64,000 nucleotides of DNA from Cinnamomum chago (GCA_038049695.1 CP142460.1:24558501-24622500); one strand, 5' to 3'; shown: positions 35,168 through 46,202, counted from the first letter of the stretch. A program made the numbers and translations. Notes: generated by a model from the sequence alone, not told the origin.

Positions 35168-36731
35168 TGAAAGTCTTGGGATCCTAACCCTAGAGGGGGG
35201 GGGTGAATAGGGTGAGCTAAAAATATGACCAATAAAGACCAATAAACTTCTTAAACTAAACTAGTCACAAGTGATGATAAACAATCAAAATGCGGAAGCT
35301 AATAAAACAATCATCACAAAGCAAACACCACTACACAAAGATTTATAGTGGTTCGGCCTCAATGCCTACGTCTACTACCGGCTTGTGATCCAATCACCCC
35401 ACCGGATTTTCACTAATTATGCTTTTTACTAGGCTAAGCGATAACCTTTACAATGTTGTTTTTCTTAGGCTCAACAACAACCTTTACAAGATGCTTTTCA
35501 CGGCTAAGCAATAACCTTTACAAAGTGCTTTTCTAAGGCTAAGCAATAACCTTTACAAATGAAGATTTTCTCTAAGAAGGTGTCTCTTCAAGAACACTCT
35601 AAGAGACACAATTTAAGCACAAATGAATTGCCTCTAAATAGGCTGATATGAAAGTGAAATTCAAACTACAAACACACACTAAAATAAGCTAAAGTGTGTG
35701 CACAAGTGTATGAATGCTTTACTTCAATCAATTTCAACAATGAAGCTCTTAAATGAATGCTTGATGCATTTTAAAATCAAAGCTTAGAAAAAGATGATTG
35801 AAGAGAAATGCTAATCACATGAAAGATTCAAACAACTTAAAGAAATGTACTAAAACAAGTTGTATGAATATTAAAGTCTAAGAACACATGTGAATTAGAC
35901 AAGAGAGTTTGCAAACCAATCTAATTTACCAAAGATGATATTGAGTTTGCTAAACAACTCTTAAGAAGCTAGAAATCATGCATTTATGAAAATACAAAGA
36001 TTTAAACATGCATAGATTTCAATTTGAATGGAAATCAAAATAACTAGTAAGATGTACCTTTTTAAAACTCAAGTATTTGATTTCCAAAAAGCCTTCTAGC
36101 CTTATCACCTCATTCCCCTTTCTTAGGCTCCAAAATGGTCTCAAAAGTTCATCCAACAAGCCTCTCAAAAGTAGGGAATGGAATGGACTTTAAAGCAAAA
36201 AACAGTCCAACGGCTAGTTTCCCTGGTCGACCTGGACCCTTACCTGGTCGACCTGGACCCTTACCCGGTCGACCTGGTACACACAACGGTCAGAAAAATA
36301 ACCGTTGGTGCTCAAAACCCTGTCGACCCACAGACCGGCCATACTGCAGGTTGACCCCCTGGGACCAAAATCCCCCAAAATTGCATATTTTAAGGTATTT
36401 CTTTGTGGGGATTTTTGGGCTACTGAACCAAGCATGGAATCATGATTTAAATCAAACTAAGATGTCTAAAATCATGAACCATAAAAAGCCTAAAAAGATT
36501 CGAGACTTTTAAAACCAATGGCTTGCTTGATTTCTAAAAACTCTTTTCAAATTAATTGCATCCAAGTTTAAAAACCAAAACATGCATAAATCAAGATTTC
36601 TACAAGTCTAAAAACCAATGCATTTGAAAATCAAGATTTCAATATTTTCTAAATCAATGCAAGTGTGAAAATTCAAATGATGCTAATATGATAATGCATC
36701 CATCAAATTGCAATACACAAAATTCCTAATA
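35168..36731 (-). mobile_element. B element 5' LTR
   Basis: TGAAAGTCTTGGGATCC to TTCCTAATA on the plus strand; the last bases were probably TAACA, with a C-to-T change. It has four 36-bp units (35430-35560) and three GGTCGACCTGG repeats (36225-36275). Flanked on the right by the GTTAG duplication at 36732-36736. Confidence 0.95.
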
Positions 36732-36736
36732 GTTAG

Positions 36737-38347
36737 TCGCCGATATGTTCGGCGGTTAGCCGCTTGCCAACCGTGGGCTGACCGTGTTTTCAGGTGGAAA
36801 ATGTTGCTCTCTAGAAAAGTCACCGAATGGGTTGGTTGGCTGGCGGTTAGCCGCCGATGGGTTCGGCGGTTAGTTGCTAGCTAACCGTGAGGCTGACCGT
36901 GTTTTCAAGAGGAAAATGTTGCTCTTTGGAAAAGTAATTGCGACTATTCGGCTAGCTGGTGGTTAGCCGCCAGTCACTAGGCGGTTAGCCGACAGGTAAC
37001 CGCCAGGTGTGGGAAACACCCACTGTGTTCAGATTTGAGCTCTTTTCCTCCTCAAAACCACTCTCCACACTTCCCATTCATTTCCTGTAATAAAATGAGC
37101 TAAAAGCTCCTCTAATACATCTATCCACACTTCTCCAAAACCCCAATATGTGTTCATACCATCACCTCCTCCATTAACATCCCATTCAATACCAAGAAAG
37201 AAAGAAAGAAACCATTTCACAATAGAGTACATTTTGTACAAACAAGAAGAAATTAAATGCCATTCACCAATACACTTATAAGACATAAATGCACTACCAA
37301 AGCTCTATCATGGACAATTATTTCAAACCAATGCAATAAATAGGCATGAGTGGGAAATACCAAAATCATTGAAAGCTTATAAAAATCAAATCATCCACTT
37401 GCTTTCGGTCTTGTAATCAAGGAAATCAAGCTCTAATACTCTTCCAAGCCAAAGATCCAAGCTATGAACAAAATCCCCAAAAACAAGCCCTAAAATGGGT
37501 CAAACAATGAATGAAGAATATAAAACTCACAATAATGGAGATGAAGCTTCTCTAGGACTATAAGAACACAAATCTAGAAGATGGAGAAGATTGCTTACTT
37601 GTAGGTTCTCCAAATGGGCAAGGTGAGCTCAAACAAGGTCTTGGAACGGGAGGTTTTCTTCACAAATGGAATCAAAAGAGAGCTATGGTGATGAGGAAGA
37701 GAATGATGACCTCCATTTTGATGTTGGTGCAAGATTAGTAGGAGATTGAGATGGAGAGAGAAAGAAGAAGAAAAGTTGCCCAAAGCAAACCGTAGGTTCT
37801 TTTTGTGCTAGAAAAGGGAATGAGGAAGATGGGTTCTCCTTATATAGCAAATGGGAATGGGTCCCACTACTTAAGACATTCAAAGATGAAATCTTGGCTT
37901 TCGGGATCTCGTATGAATTCGACGAAAAAGGAAGAAATGATCGCCGAAATATCTAGTTTCTAAAAAGTATATGTTTCGCGGGTTTCAGGAATATCAAGTT
38001 TTGGATACAGATTTAGTGCACAATGATTGTTTTGCCCTCAAGGCTATGAAATCGGGTTTCGGGATCTCGAACGGGGACGGGATCAACATGAAAGTCGTAG
38101 GGATTAACAATACAAATAAAACGGGATTAAAACAATGAATGCAAAATCTTCGATAAATCCTCAAGCGCATGCAAGGTCATAAAAAGGAACCCCCAAAGGG
38201 CCCCACTATCACAAAGCAATCAAAATTCCCCAAAACTATTTCAAAATCTATTCCAAGCCCAACCTAACCAAAATCCACTAAACACGCTTAGAACTAAAAC
38301 ACAACTTAATTAACACTAATCGGGTTCACTCGGGTCTGGGTCTTACA
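36737..38347 (-). mobile_element. A1 LTR, 5' half
   Basis: Continuation of A1 after element B. It starts within the GGCGGTTAGCCGC array (to about 37012). A TATA box (TATATAAGG on the minus strand, near 37838-37846) lies further right, and the LTR terminus GGGTCTTACA is at 38347. The block at 37900-38080 matches A2 near 28850-29060 in inverse orientation. Confidence 0.93.
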
Positions 38348-38352
38348 GTATC

Positions 38353-40300
38353 ACTTGTGCAGCTCCAGATCTAATGACGTCCTGTTCACCGAGAAAGCCT
38401 ATCTTGTGCTTCTCACCAGCAAGGAAGGCCAGCAGAACTTCCTCTCAACGGACTCCATCTGATCTACCAAGACCCTTCCCAAAGGATTGCTTCACAACAA
38501 GCTCCTTCTTGGAAAGCCCCCGGTACACCAAAAAGCTCTCTACGAACCATTTCGTAAAGTCAGTAGTCCGGAAAGTGGGCAACTCAGGATAGGAAATCAA
38601 GGCGTTAGTGTCCTTCGCACTGTAAAAAGCCCATGTATTCCTCCCATCTTGCAAACCTCCAAAACGCTTCACCATGCTCGAAGGCGCTCCAACAATGCCT
38701 TGAGAGAAGCCCAACTGCAGCGCAAAACGCGAGGGAACATACGGTTGGATATCAATAAAAAGATGTCTCCGGTACACCATCGTACCAACACGTATGTTAA
38801 AGAGCCACCTCTTTTATGCGTTGGTTAAATTATAATGTCTTCCCGACCCTGCCCTGGTGGAATCACGAGAGACACCAAAATCAAAAGCCTTCTTCCGTAA
38901 ACCTGGAGAAAGCTTCATTGAAGATTGTCCAATCTCGACGTCCCTGAATCGTCCCCCTCAAACGGGCAAACAAAAGAGATTCGGAAACGGCTGTCCCTCT
39001 AGCCAACCGAATCATGAAAAGGTCATCATCCTGTGCAACTCCTAAGCGATGGAAGTCAAGACAGTGGTATACATACCGCGAATAGAAAATATGGGCTGAA
39101 AACACCCTGTTCATAGGGAGCCCAAACTGAACAAGAAAAGCAGCAGCCTGCAATTCGGTACACAAATAGGAGTAAAGAGCAGGCACCAAAGTAAGCCGCT
39201 CTCCGAACTCCATCTGACAAGTCGGAAAAATACAATGCGGCCTGATGTGCGTACCATCTCCTCCAGCAAAAATAGCCTCACTCAACCAATAGGTGAGGTA
39301 AACAGCGAGATCCCTTCGCAGCGCAATGTCCAAATAAATGGCATCTGTGCTCATGAAGAAGTCCTTCAAGTCTCCTCGTGTGACAAAAGCCTTCTTCGAA
39401 CTTGGAGTCTTAGCTCTGGCCTCCCGGGTCGTGCTATCAGAAGTCTCTCTGCTGTCAAAGAAGTTGGGGAACAAAGAGCCAAAACTCCTCCAACTGCTAG
39501 ACCTTACTTTCGAGCCCTCCTTCTCCTTCAAAAAATCATAGAAGGCGACGAGCTGAAAGTACAAAAGCCTAAACTCCTCAGACTGCTCCTCAAGGACGCT
39601 GTCAATAGGCATAAACTCCTCATAAAGTTTGCTGAGGACATGCAGCCCGGTGATGGTGCTCAGTTCCTTCAAAGAAAAACCAATCTCATCATTCGTGACA
39701 ATGAAGGTGTTGGTTTGTGGAAGGAATGACTCCAACATGGCCATGAAGGCTTCATCGGAGAAAACCACGGTTTGCCGAAAAGCGCGAACCACATCAAAAA
39801 TCTCGGCCTACTTCAAAATGGCCCCGCCAACCTAAAGGATGTGATCAGTCCATGACTCCCAGCTTGAGTCAGCACTGAAACGACCATGAAGTCGAAAAGG
39901 CTTCACCCAATTGCTGTCGTCACCCTGGAAAATGCCAAGGCCCACCGGTCTCAAATCAACCGATGGATGATCAGAACCTTGGTAACCGCTGGCTGGCAAC
40001 AACATGTCCATACAGGTAGGCGACTTCTCTGTATAACCGGGAGGGCCGCCAACAAAAACCCCGGTCTTGATCACGTTAGTCCTTTTCAACCAGCTTGGAG
40101 GATATTCCCTCTTGGGACATGTGGGAGAAAGACTCATGATCGAGATAGTGCGATCAAAGGTCGATCGGGTAAAAGCAATTCTCTCCTCATCATCTGCCGT
40201 GTAAGAGAACTGAAAACATCTCCTTTGGTACGTCAAGTCGTCAGGGACTGCGTCACCAAAGAAAAAGGTAGGCTTGGGCACAATGCTCTGATCGTCCATG
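38353..40300 (-). pseudogene. Antisense plant-mobile-domain gene, central part (fragment 2)
   Basis: Read from 40300 down, this holds the N-terminal linker (FFFGDAVPDDLTY, GDDSNWVKPFRLHGRF) and then the plant mobile domain: DEAFMAMLESFLPQTNTFIV, the ELSTITGLHVLSKLYEEF signature near 39680-39620, a long helix (LLYFQLVAFYDFLKEKEGSK), FAGGDGTHIRPHCIFPTCQM, LTLVPALYSYLCTELQAA and LPMNRVFSAHIFYSRY. This domain (aminotransferase-like, found in MAIN/MAIL proteins and in transposons) binds an unknown partner. Two TAG stops near 39831 and 39801 lie in frame between linker and domain, and a TGA lies near 38446. So this copy is a pseudogene, though most of the reading frame is kept. Confidence 0.84.
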
Positions 40301-42071
40301 TGTTAGATAGTATGGTCTCAATACCAGTATATGATGAATAGATTGATTAATTTCTTTATTTATCAATATAATCATGCTTTCCTTTCATGAGATGAATGGT
40401 GATTCATTACTTAATGCACATGACCAATATATATGACATAATGGTTCATGAGATGAACCGGGTCCCATTAGTATATTAGATGTGATATATGTATATGGAT
40501 GAGATCCACATACGAGAGATATGTGTCACAAATCTTATACTTAAAATATCTTCACAATCAGTGATGAGATTGGGCATCTCATCTGACAAGGTTGCAGCAC
40601 TTTGATCACTATGAGATAGTGTGATTTGTCTCGATCATCAGAATGTAAGATTCTGGATCATAGTGCTGGTACATTGGATGTATTGAAGGACCATGAGAAG
40701 CACCTTATGAAATACTGTCTCGATTTAAGGACTGCTCTCATAATTCCCTAGCAATAGGCTCTCAATCCTGAGACATTGATGAACTCAAGTTTCTGTCTAT
40801 TCATTTGCTTTGAGTCACCAATGAGTGAGGCCAACTGTAGGTCAACACTTCGGTGTCTTGGGTACGTGGTAGTAGGACTGTGGGAACATGCAATGATCAA
40901 GATGGAATCTATCTTCATTATCCCCTTGTGCCAATTAATGGATTTATCATTGGTAAGTGCGCACCCATTCCGATTAAGAGTTAATTGGATCGGTACCAAA
41001 TGATCACTATAATTAATTGGGGCTCAAGGATAATAAGATGTGGATCTAAGATTGGATGGGACAGATTTATTCCAATTGATCCATGGATAATGATAGAGGG
41101 GCCTACTTGTGATAATTGGGAAGTTTAGGGTCTTCATTGTAATATATATTCCTAAGACTAGAGTGCAATTGCATTTATATAGTGGAGTTATTTGCAATTA
41201 ACTGCGGGCCCGGATTGCACATGAGATGTGGGGTCACGTGTCCCAGTTGGAGCCATCTTTCTAAGGAATCCCTAGTGGTCCCCCACGCTGGCCCAAGATA
41301 TTAGAAAGATACTAATTTTAGTAGAACTCTAAAAGGAAATAGAAAGTTACTATTTCTATTTGAAGTGAGACTTCTAATAGTGGTAATAGTAATTTACTAA
41401 TTATTAATGGAAGTAGGACTTCTATTTTAATTAGTAAAAGAGGAAGTTACTAATCATATTTGAAGTAAGACTTCCAATTGTGATTTAGTAAGCAACTAAT
41501 TGTAGTGGAAGTAAGACTTCTATTGCAATTAGTAAGAGGAGGTGGCTTCAATGCTATAAAAAGAGAAGAGGAGAGCCCATGGACGTCCCCTATGCAATTC
41601 CATCTTGGAATTCACGCCCAAACACCTCTTGTGCAAGAGTTGCACTCCTCTCTTCCTCTCCCTCTTCTAGTTCTCTTCTAGTTTCCTTTAGGGTTTTTCT
41701 CTTGGAGATCCCACCATCTTCTTGAGAAAAGAGAATCTGATAAGGGACATAGCGTGGAAGATCAAAGGGTGTTGGAGGTCTTAATTTGATTAGTGAAGGT
41801 GTTCATCATCAAAGAAAGAGATCAACTTCTCCATTAGAGCACTACAAAGCTCCAAAGGTATAATCTACATCCTTGTATGTTGTAGATTTCGTGGTTGCAT
41901 GTTTAGATGTTATTTTCTATCTTCTAGATAGGTTATGTTCCTGTACATGGTTTATGAGTTTGAGGGATTACATCCTGGATTGGGTTTATTGCCTTCTAGA
42001 TAGTTGATCCCTGCATCAAGTGGGTCAAAAGTTTTTGAAACCTATCTGAATGGCCCACCTAGTTTCCAACA
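40301..42071 (+). mobile_element. Solo LTR of family G in the antisense gene
   Basis: Runs from TGTTAGATAG to TTTCCAACA, 1771 bp, with CCATG duplications at 40296-40300 and 42072-42076. TATA box CTATAAAAAG near 41554-41563. Three to four diverged direct repeats of a GGAAGTAAGACTTCTATT unit (41335-41545) lie just upstream of it. Removing the LTR and one duplication leaves the antisense gene in frame, so the insertion came after the gene was part of the Tat element. Confidence 0.96.
41335..41545 (+). repeat. Diverged direct repeats upstream of the G LTR TATA box
   Basis: About four units of 50-60 bp sharing GGAAGTAAGACTTCTATT and an ATTAGTAA partner. They sit in the enhancer position of U3. 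Confidence 0.75.
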
Positions 42072-42076
42072 CCATG

Positions 42077-42302
42077 ACCCAAGGATGATTGCTTACCATA
42101 ATCCTGTAGAACTCCTCATCCTTGAGAGCGATCAATCGCTGTCTCATCTCATCACGGTCCAGGGAGTCACACTCTTCCAAGTTTCTCTCCACAAACTGGA
42201 CCTTCTCCCAGGCTTGCTGCAAGGCCACGTTAGGAGACCTGGTAGACCGACGAGGTACATCAGTAACAGGCTCTTTGCCCTTGTTCGTTCTAGAGGAACT
42301 AC
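42077..42302 (-). pseudogene. Antisense gene exon 2 start (fragment 2)
   Basis: Encodes a Ser/Arg/Lys-rich N-terminus (SSSRTNKGKEPVTDVPRR), a helical segment (ALQQAWEKVQFVERNLEE) and YRIMVSNHPW, then the G solo LTR begins. The 3' splice site TTTGCAG is at 42309-42303. Its upstream exon is at 43226-43217. Splicing the two gives a continuous frame, with the codon split after the first A of a Ser codon. Confidence 0.78.
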
Positions 42303-43216
42303 CTGCAAATGATGGAAAATAAAAAATCAATCATCAAAATGACATAATTTTGCTAAAATGAGCTCAACACCGTTGCAAGCTCATAGTCAATGAAGCATCC
42401 TCAAAGAAAGTTTGAACTCAAACATCGCTGCGAGATCAAACCAATCTTATCAAATCTCCGCAAGCTTGAAGAAGGGCTCAACATTGCTGCGAGCTCCAAA
42501 CTCCAAAACTTGCAAAGCTCCTCAAAATCCAGCAAGATCAGGAAAGGGCTCAACATTGCTGCGAGCTCCAAATCCCAAAACTTGCAAAAGATTTCCAGGT
42601 ATGCATCATCATGCTCCCAATCAATTTATTAAAAATCATGCATAAAAAATCATCATGCATTAGATGCTAGGAAAACTTTAGCCAAAGTTTGACCAATTCC
42701 AACCCAACTTGGTCAAAACCAATCAAACTTTGTCCAAGTCAAAAATCATGTTGGCTTGACCTAGAGATTCTAGCCTTCTATCTTAATGCATCAAAAAAAA
42801 AAAGGAGAAAGAAATATGCATGAACATCTTGGAATGCATAAATCTCATTACCATGGTGCATAAACCTCATTATCTTGGTGAGTAAAAAAAAAAAAAAAAA
42901 AAAAAGAGAGAAGCAAAAAAAAAATAAAAAAACAGAGAGGGAGAGATTTCTTCAAAAGAAAAAAGAATAAAAATTTGGCCAACAGGTCGTGGCCCACTGC
43001 CACATGGCAGTACGGCTAGGTCCGTACGAACCTGTCCGTATAGCCAAGAAAAACAAAAAAAAAAAACGTGCAAAAAAAAAGCCAGCAAAAAGAAACAGTA
43101 GCACGTGAAAAAAAAAAACACGTGGAGAAAAAAAAAGAGAAAAAAAAGAAGAGAGAAAAGAAAAGAAAATAAATTCTAATTCTAAATGGAATTTCTTGTG
43201 AAGGAAGAAAACTTAC
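42303..43216 (-). other. Intron 1 of the antisense gene, 914 bp
   Basis: Donor GTAAGTTTTC at 43216 and acceptor TTTGCAG at 42303. The body holds short tandem repeats (42360-42600) and A-rich runs on the plus strand (T-rich on the coding strand), as in plant introns. Confidence 0.7.
42365..42600. repeat. Diverged repeats with GCTGCGAGCTCCAA core
   Basis: Four or five related units of about 45-60 bp: CAACATTGCTGCGAGCTCC followed by a run rich in CAAA words. They lie inside the proposed intron 1. Confidence 0.8.
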
Positions 43217-43226
43217 TTGAAGCCAT
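43217..43226 (-). other. Exon 1 coding part of the antisense gene
   Basis: ATGGCTTCAA followed at once by the donor GTAAGT. Ten coding bases give Met-Ala-Ser plus one base of the next codon, and the frame agrees with exon 2 at 42302. The 5' untranslated region (about 100 bases to the left on the coding strand) is CT-rich, as in plant leaders. Confidence 0.7.
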
Positions 43227-43350
43227 GGATAGAGAAGAAGAAAGAACTTGAAGATTCTTGAAGAAGAAGAGAAGTTCTTGATCTTGGAGCGCTCTTGAAG
43301 ACTTTTGGAAAAAAAAAAAGCAATAAGGGCAAGAGATCCAATCTCCTTTG

Positions 43351-43358
43351 CTTTTATA
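43351..43358 (-). promoter_or_regulatory. TATA box of the antisense gene
   Basis: TATAAAAG on the minus strand in a GC-mixed context (CCTCTATAAAAGCAAAGG). It lies 125 bases upstream of the proposed ATG at 43226, so transcription should start near 43325. It is inside the retrotransposon but points away from its 3' LTR. Confidence 0.68.
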
Positions 43359-43439
43359 GAGGAGAGCAAACCAAAAGAGGAAACAAGGAGAAAACCGAGG
43401 TAAGTGCTAAAAACTAGCAACCTTCCCAAAAGAAAGTAG

Positions 43440-43645
43440 ATTTGAGATATTCTCTCTTAAAAAGAAGATTCTTTGAGAAATTCTCTCCAAAATGAAAGGG
43501 AGTGAGAAATATTCTCTCCAAAGAAAGATTCTTTGAGAAAATCTCTCCCAAAAACAAGGAAGCATGAGAGATTCTCTCCAAGTAAGGATATTATTAGATA
43601 TTCTCTACCCACAAGAGATATTTTTAGATATTCTTTACAAAATGA
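43440..43645. repeat. Tandem repeat with AGATATTCTCTC core
   Basis: About seven units of 25-30 bp with forms of GAGAAATTCTCTCCAAA. Each core is close to a palindrome. It lies upstream of the antisense promoter. Confidence 0.75.
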
Positions 43646-43899
43646 CATCGTATGAGATCTAAGCCATCTCCAAAGCTTAAGATCCCATGGGTTAGCCCAC
43701 ATGAGTCAGGTTTGACCACCTAGGCACTAAAAGAGACTTCCTATCAAAAACCTCCTTTGCCAAGAGCATACAAAATGGTTCCATGCCTCTCTTGAGTCGA
43801 TTGAACCTTTCAAAAAAAAAAAAACAGGGCCTCATGAGTTTCCAAAAACCAAACCATCCAACTTCATGAACCAAATTGAGCCAAAATCATGAAATTGAC

Positions 43900-44235
43900 A
43901 TTCCACAAAAAACCAAAACTCTGGCCCCCTAGCTTGCCACATACAGCTTGTTAGGTCACAAGGCCAAAACAAAAAAAAATCCTGACCCCCTGGCTCGCCA
44001 CATACAGCTTGTTAGGTTACAAGGTCAAAACCAAATCTAACCCCCAATTTGCCACATACAACTTTTTGGGTCACAAGATCAAAATAAAAAAATCAAACCC
44101 CGACCCCCTAACCTGCCGTATAAGCTTGTTAGGTCACAAGGTCAAAAACCAAAAGCCCTATTGATCGCCTAATGCGCCACATACAACCCATAGGTTCACA
44201 AGGTCAAAAGGAAAACCCAAAATCTGACTTCCTCA
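43900..44235 (+). repeat. Repeat of about 65 bp with GCCACATACAGCTTGTTAGG
   Basis: Five units of roughly 60-70 bp, each with GCCACATACA, TTAGGTCACAAGG and a CAAAA-rich spacer. It lies between the antisense promoter and the 3' LTR. Confidence 0.85.
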
Positions 44236-44414
44236 TGTCATTTTCAAAACTTTGCCTTGAAATGGTACGTGATTCCTCTCACTACCATAAAATCTCCTTG
44301 GAAACTCAGAAGGCTATTCCAAAAAAAATGTTCAAAGACTCTTGGTCAAGTCAAAAGCTCTCCTTCAAGTTTCTCTTCGAGGCACATTGACTCCAAAAGC
44401 TACTCGTCATTGTA

Positions 44415-44429
44415 CCTCGAGGGGGCATT
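44415..44429 (+). other. Polypurine tract of the Tat element
   Basis: CCTCGAGGGGGCATT directly before the LTR start TGTTGACACC. This fixes the D LTR as the 3' LTR of the plus-oriented Tat element. Confidence 0.8.
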
Positions 44430-46202
44430 TGTTGACACCAAAAAAGTCACTTTCCCTCTTCAACATCAAGAAGCCATATGAAGCTGTATCCTACCACAAA
44501 ACAGGCAACGCTGCTTCAAGCATCAGATCTTGTCAAAATCAAACAAAAACTGCAAGATCCTTCAAGACAGCCAAAAGAGGGGTTCACATGAAGTTTTGGG
44601 CCATTCCAACATCATTTCACCCAACTTCACTCCTCTCGCAGCTAAACAGGCGCTCGTGGAGGCGACGGCGTCGAATCAAAACTTCAATCAGAGTCTACGG
44701 ATGGTCTCAAAATACCTCAAAAGGGCTCTATGTCAAATTTCAAGTCAAACCGACAACGTTTGACCCTTCATCAACCCTCGAGCAGTAAAATCAATCCTCT
44801 CGATGGCGAGAACCACCGAGGCCATCACTCATCAAACGGAGCACATGGGCGGCTTCAACATGGTTCAAAACGGCCGCACGTCAAATTTCATGTCATTCCG
44901 ACAACGTTTGACCTGACTTTGACGCTCCGAAACAAAATCAAAGCTACCGGCGGCAGAGCACCCCGGGACCACCACACCCAAATCAGAGTCAATGGATCGT
45001 CTCAAAATGACTCCAATATGCTCCCTGTCAAATTTCAAGTCAATCGGACATCGGTTGACTGCACATCAATGCGCGCCATCTTCTCCGCTGCGAAATCAAA
45101 CCTACTGGTGACGGGACCCCACACGGCTTCACAACTCAACCAAAAGCCCATAGTTGGTCCTATCTACTGCTCAGGAGGCTTCACCACAAATTTTGGGTCA
45201 TTCCGACATCGTTTGACATAGTTTCTACTCTTGATGGAAAATCGGCAATAAAGTCTTCGGCTCTTCCAAAAAGTAGGAAACTTTGTGCTCCAATTTGAAT
45301 GGCTCTTCGTCAGGATTTCGTTAGGAGAATCAAGCCAATAAATGAGGAGAAATGTCAAGAAAAATGCAGGAGAAAACGGCGACGAAAAAGACCAAATAAC
45401 AGCCGAGAAATGGCGACCAAAAGGGGACCGGCCGGCGACCATGGAAATCCAGGTCACTTGATTTGTCGCCGGGTGACCCATTTTCCGCCCTTTTCGCTTT
45501 TCGGGAGTTCCATCCCCTGTGATTTCCTAAAAATCTGATTTTTCATGCTCAAAATCGACTGATCTCCATCGACATCTCAGCTCCGTCGTCAAGAGCATGA
45601 AATCATCAATGATCGTCCCAAGATCGCTAACCGACTGACCAAGAAAATGCACTTTCCGTCCGACCGATCGAGAAATCGACAAGACAGATGTCACCCGCCC
45701 GCTGGTATCAACCAATGTCTGAAGTTGCATCGCCATCCGACATCAAACAACATGCGGATCCATCGGTGATCATCACAAGAAGAATTCCAAAAGTTGGGGC
45801 ACGACCCGCGACTCTTCAAATGCCCTGGCGACCACTTAATGTCGTTAATTGACCCGTTTTATGACAACTTAATGCGGTCATTAACCCATTATTTTGGATG
45901 GCCCAATCAGAATCAAGCAACTGGGAGTTACAAATCCAAGTAATCATGGCATTAAAACCATGAAACTCCCCACATCATGGAGATTAAAGGTGATTAAATG
46001 CCCATCATCTCCCACTAGCCAATCATAAGCCAAGAAAAAGGAGTTACAAAATCAAGAATTAAAACTTATAACTCCTCTCATTATGGGTCATCAATCCCAA
46101 AAATCACCCCATGGCTACCAAAAGCCTATAAAAAGGAATCATTCCAAGAAGAAAAGAACCGTTGGACCCTTGGATCCGTCCAGAAAAATTCAAGAAAGAT
46201 CC
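44430..46202 (+). mobile_element. D-family 3' LTR of the Tat element, 5' part (D1)
   Basis: Starts TGTTGACACCAAAAA and matches the solo D LTRs at 53786-56279 and 59807-62251. TATA box CTATAAAAAGG at 46126-46136. It breaks off at 46202, about 65 bases after the TATA box, where chromovirus E is inserted. The final about 700 bases are not found on the other side of E, so they were lost with the E 3' end. Confidence 0.9.
44590..45240 (+). repeat. Five diverged units of about 147 bp inside the D LTR
   Basis: A core of the form GTCAAATTTCAGGTCATTCCG followed by ACAACGTTTGACC starts near 44590, 44732, 44880, 45027 and 45184, so spacings are about 142, 148, 147 and 157. Each is preceded by a CTCAAAATGACTCC-like word. 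The same set is seen in the other D LTRs. Confidence 0.8.

Larger units (their letters stand above)
15807..36731 (-). mobile_element. Element B: non-autonomous Copia-type (Sire-like) retrotransposon with two LTRs
   Basis: Two LTRs in the same (minus) orientation, 15807-17285 and 35168-36731, lie between GTTAG duplications (15802-15806 and 36732-36736). The primer-binding site at 35165-35153 fits initiator tRNA-Met. The polypurine tract GCAAAGGGGGAGA at 28353-28365 (minus strand) was next to the 3' LTR before C was inserted, and more A/G-rich tracts lie at 31790-31945; several polypurine tracts before the 3' LTR are typical of Sire-lineage Copia elements. The only ORF is the coiled-coil zinc-knuckle protein at 33732-35066; no protease, integrase, RT or RNase H remains. 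C (17292-28352) and A2 (28593-31768) are later insertions. Confidence 0.88.
14172..38347 (-). mobile_element. A-family LTR (A1) inserted in the antisense gene, split by element B
   Basis: The outer boundaries read TGTCGCGACC at 14172 and GGGTCTTACA at 38347, the reverse complement of the A2 LTR ends, with GTATC duplications at 14167-14171 and 38348-38352. Only LTR sequence is present outside the inserted B element: 14172-15806 and 36737-38347, together 3246 bp, against 3176 bp for A2. So this was a solo LTR in minus orientation that later received B. Confidence 0.93.
691..46202 (+). mobile_element. Composite of two Tat-lineage Ty3/gypsy fragments, ending in a D-type 3' LTR
   Basis: Plus-strand pol pieces with two RNase H domains, a long tandem-repeat spacer, an antisense ORF and a 3' LTR preceded by a polypurine tract are the layout of the Tat lineage (Ogre, Grande and relatives). 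Two elements are joined. Fragment 1 runs from the RT linker to the middle of its antisense gene (691 to about 8485). Fragment 2 restarts in the linker before RT (about 8486) and runs to the 3' LTR. No 5' LTR, primer site, gag or protease of either remains in the window. Four independent LTR insertions interrupt the unit (3053-4831, 14172-38347, 40301-42071 and, in the LTR, 46203 onward). Confidence 0.82.

Noticed and set aside
42880-43140. A-rich runs that could be the poly(A) tail of a LINE or SINE
   Set aside because: Runs are interspersed with other words, no LINE coding or target duplication is seen, and the stretch fits a T-rich intron on the coding strand.
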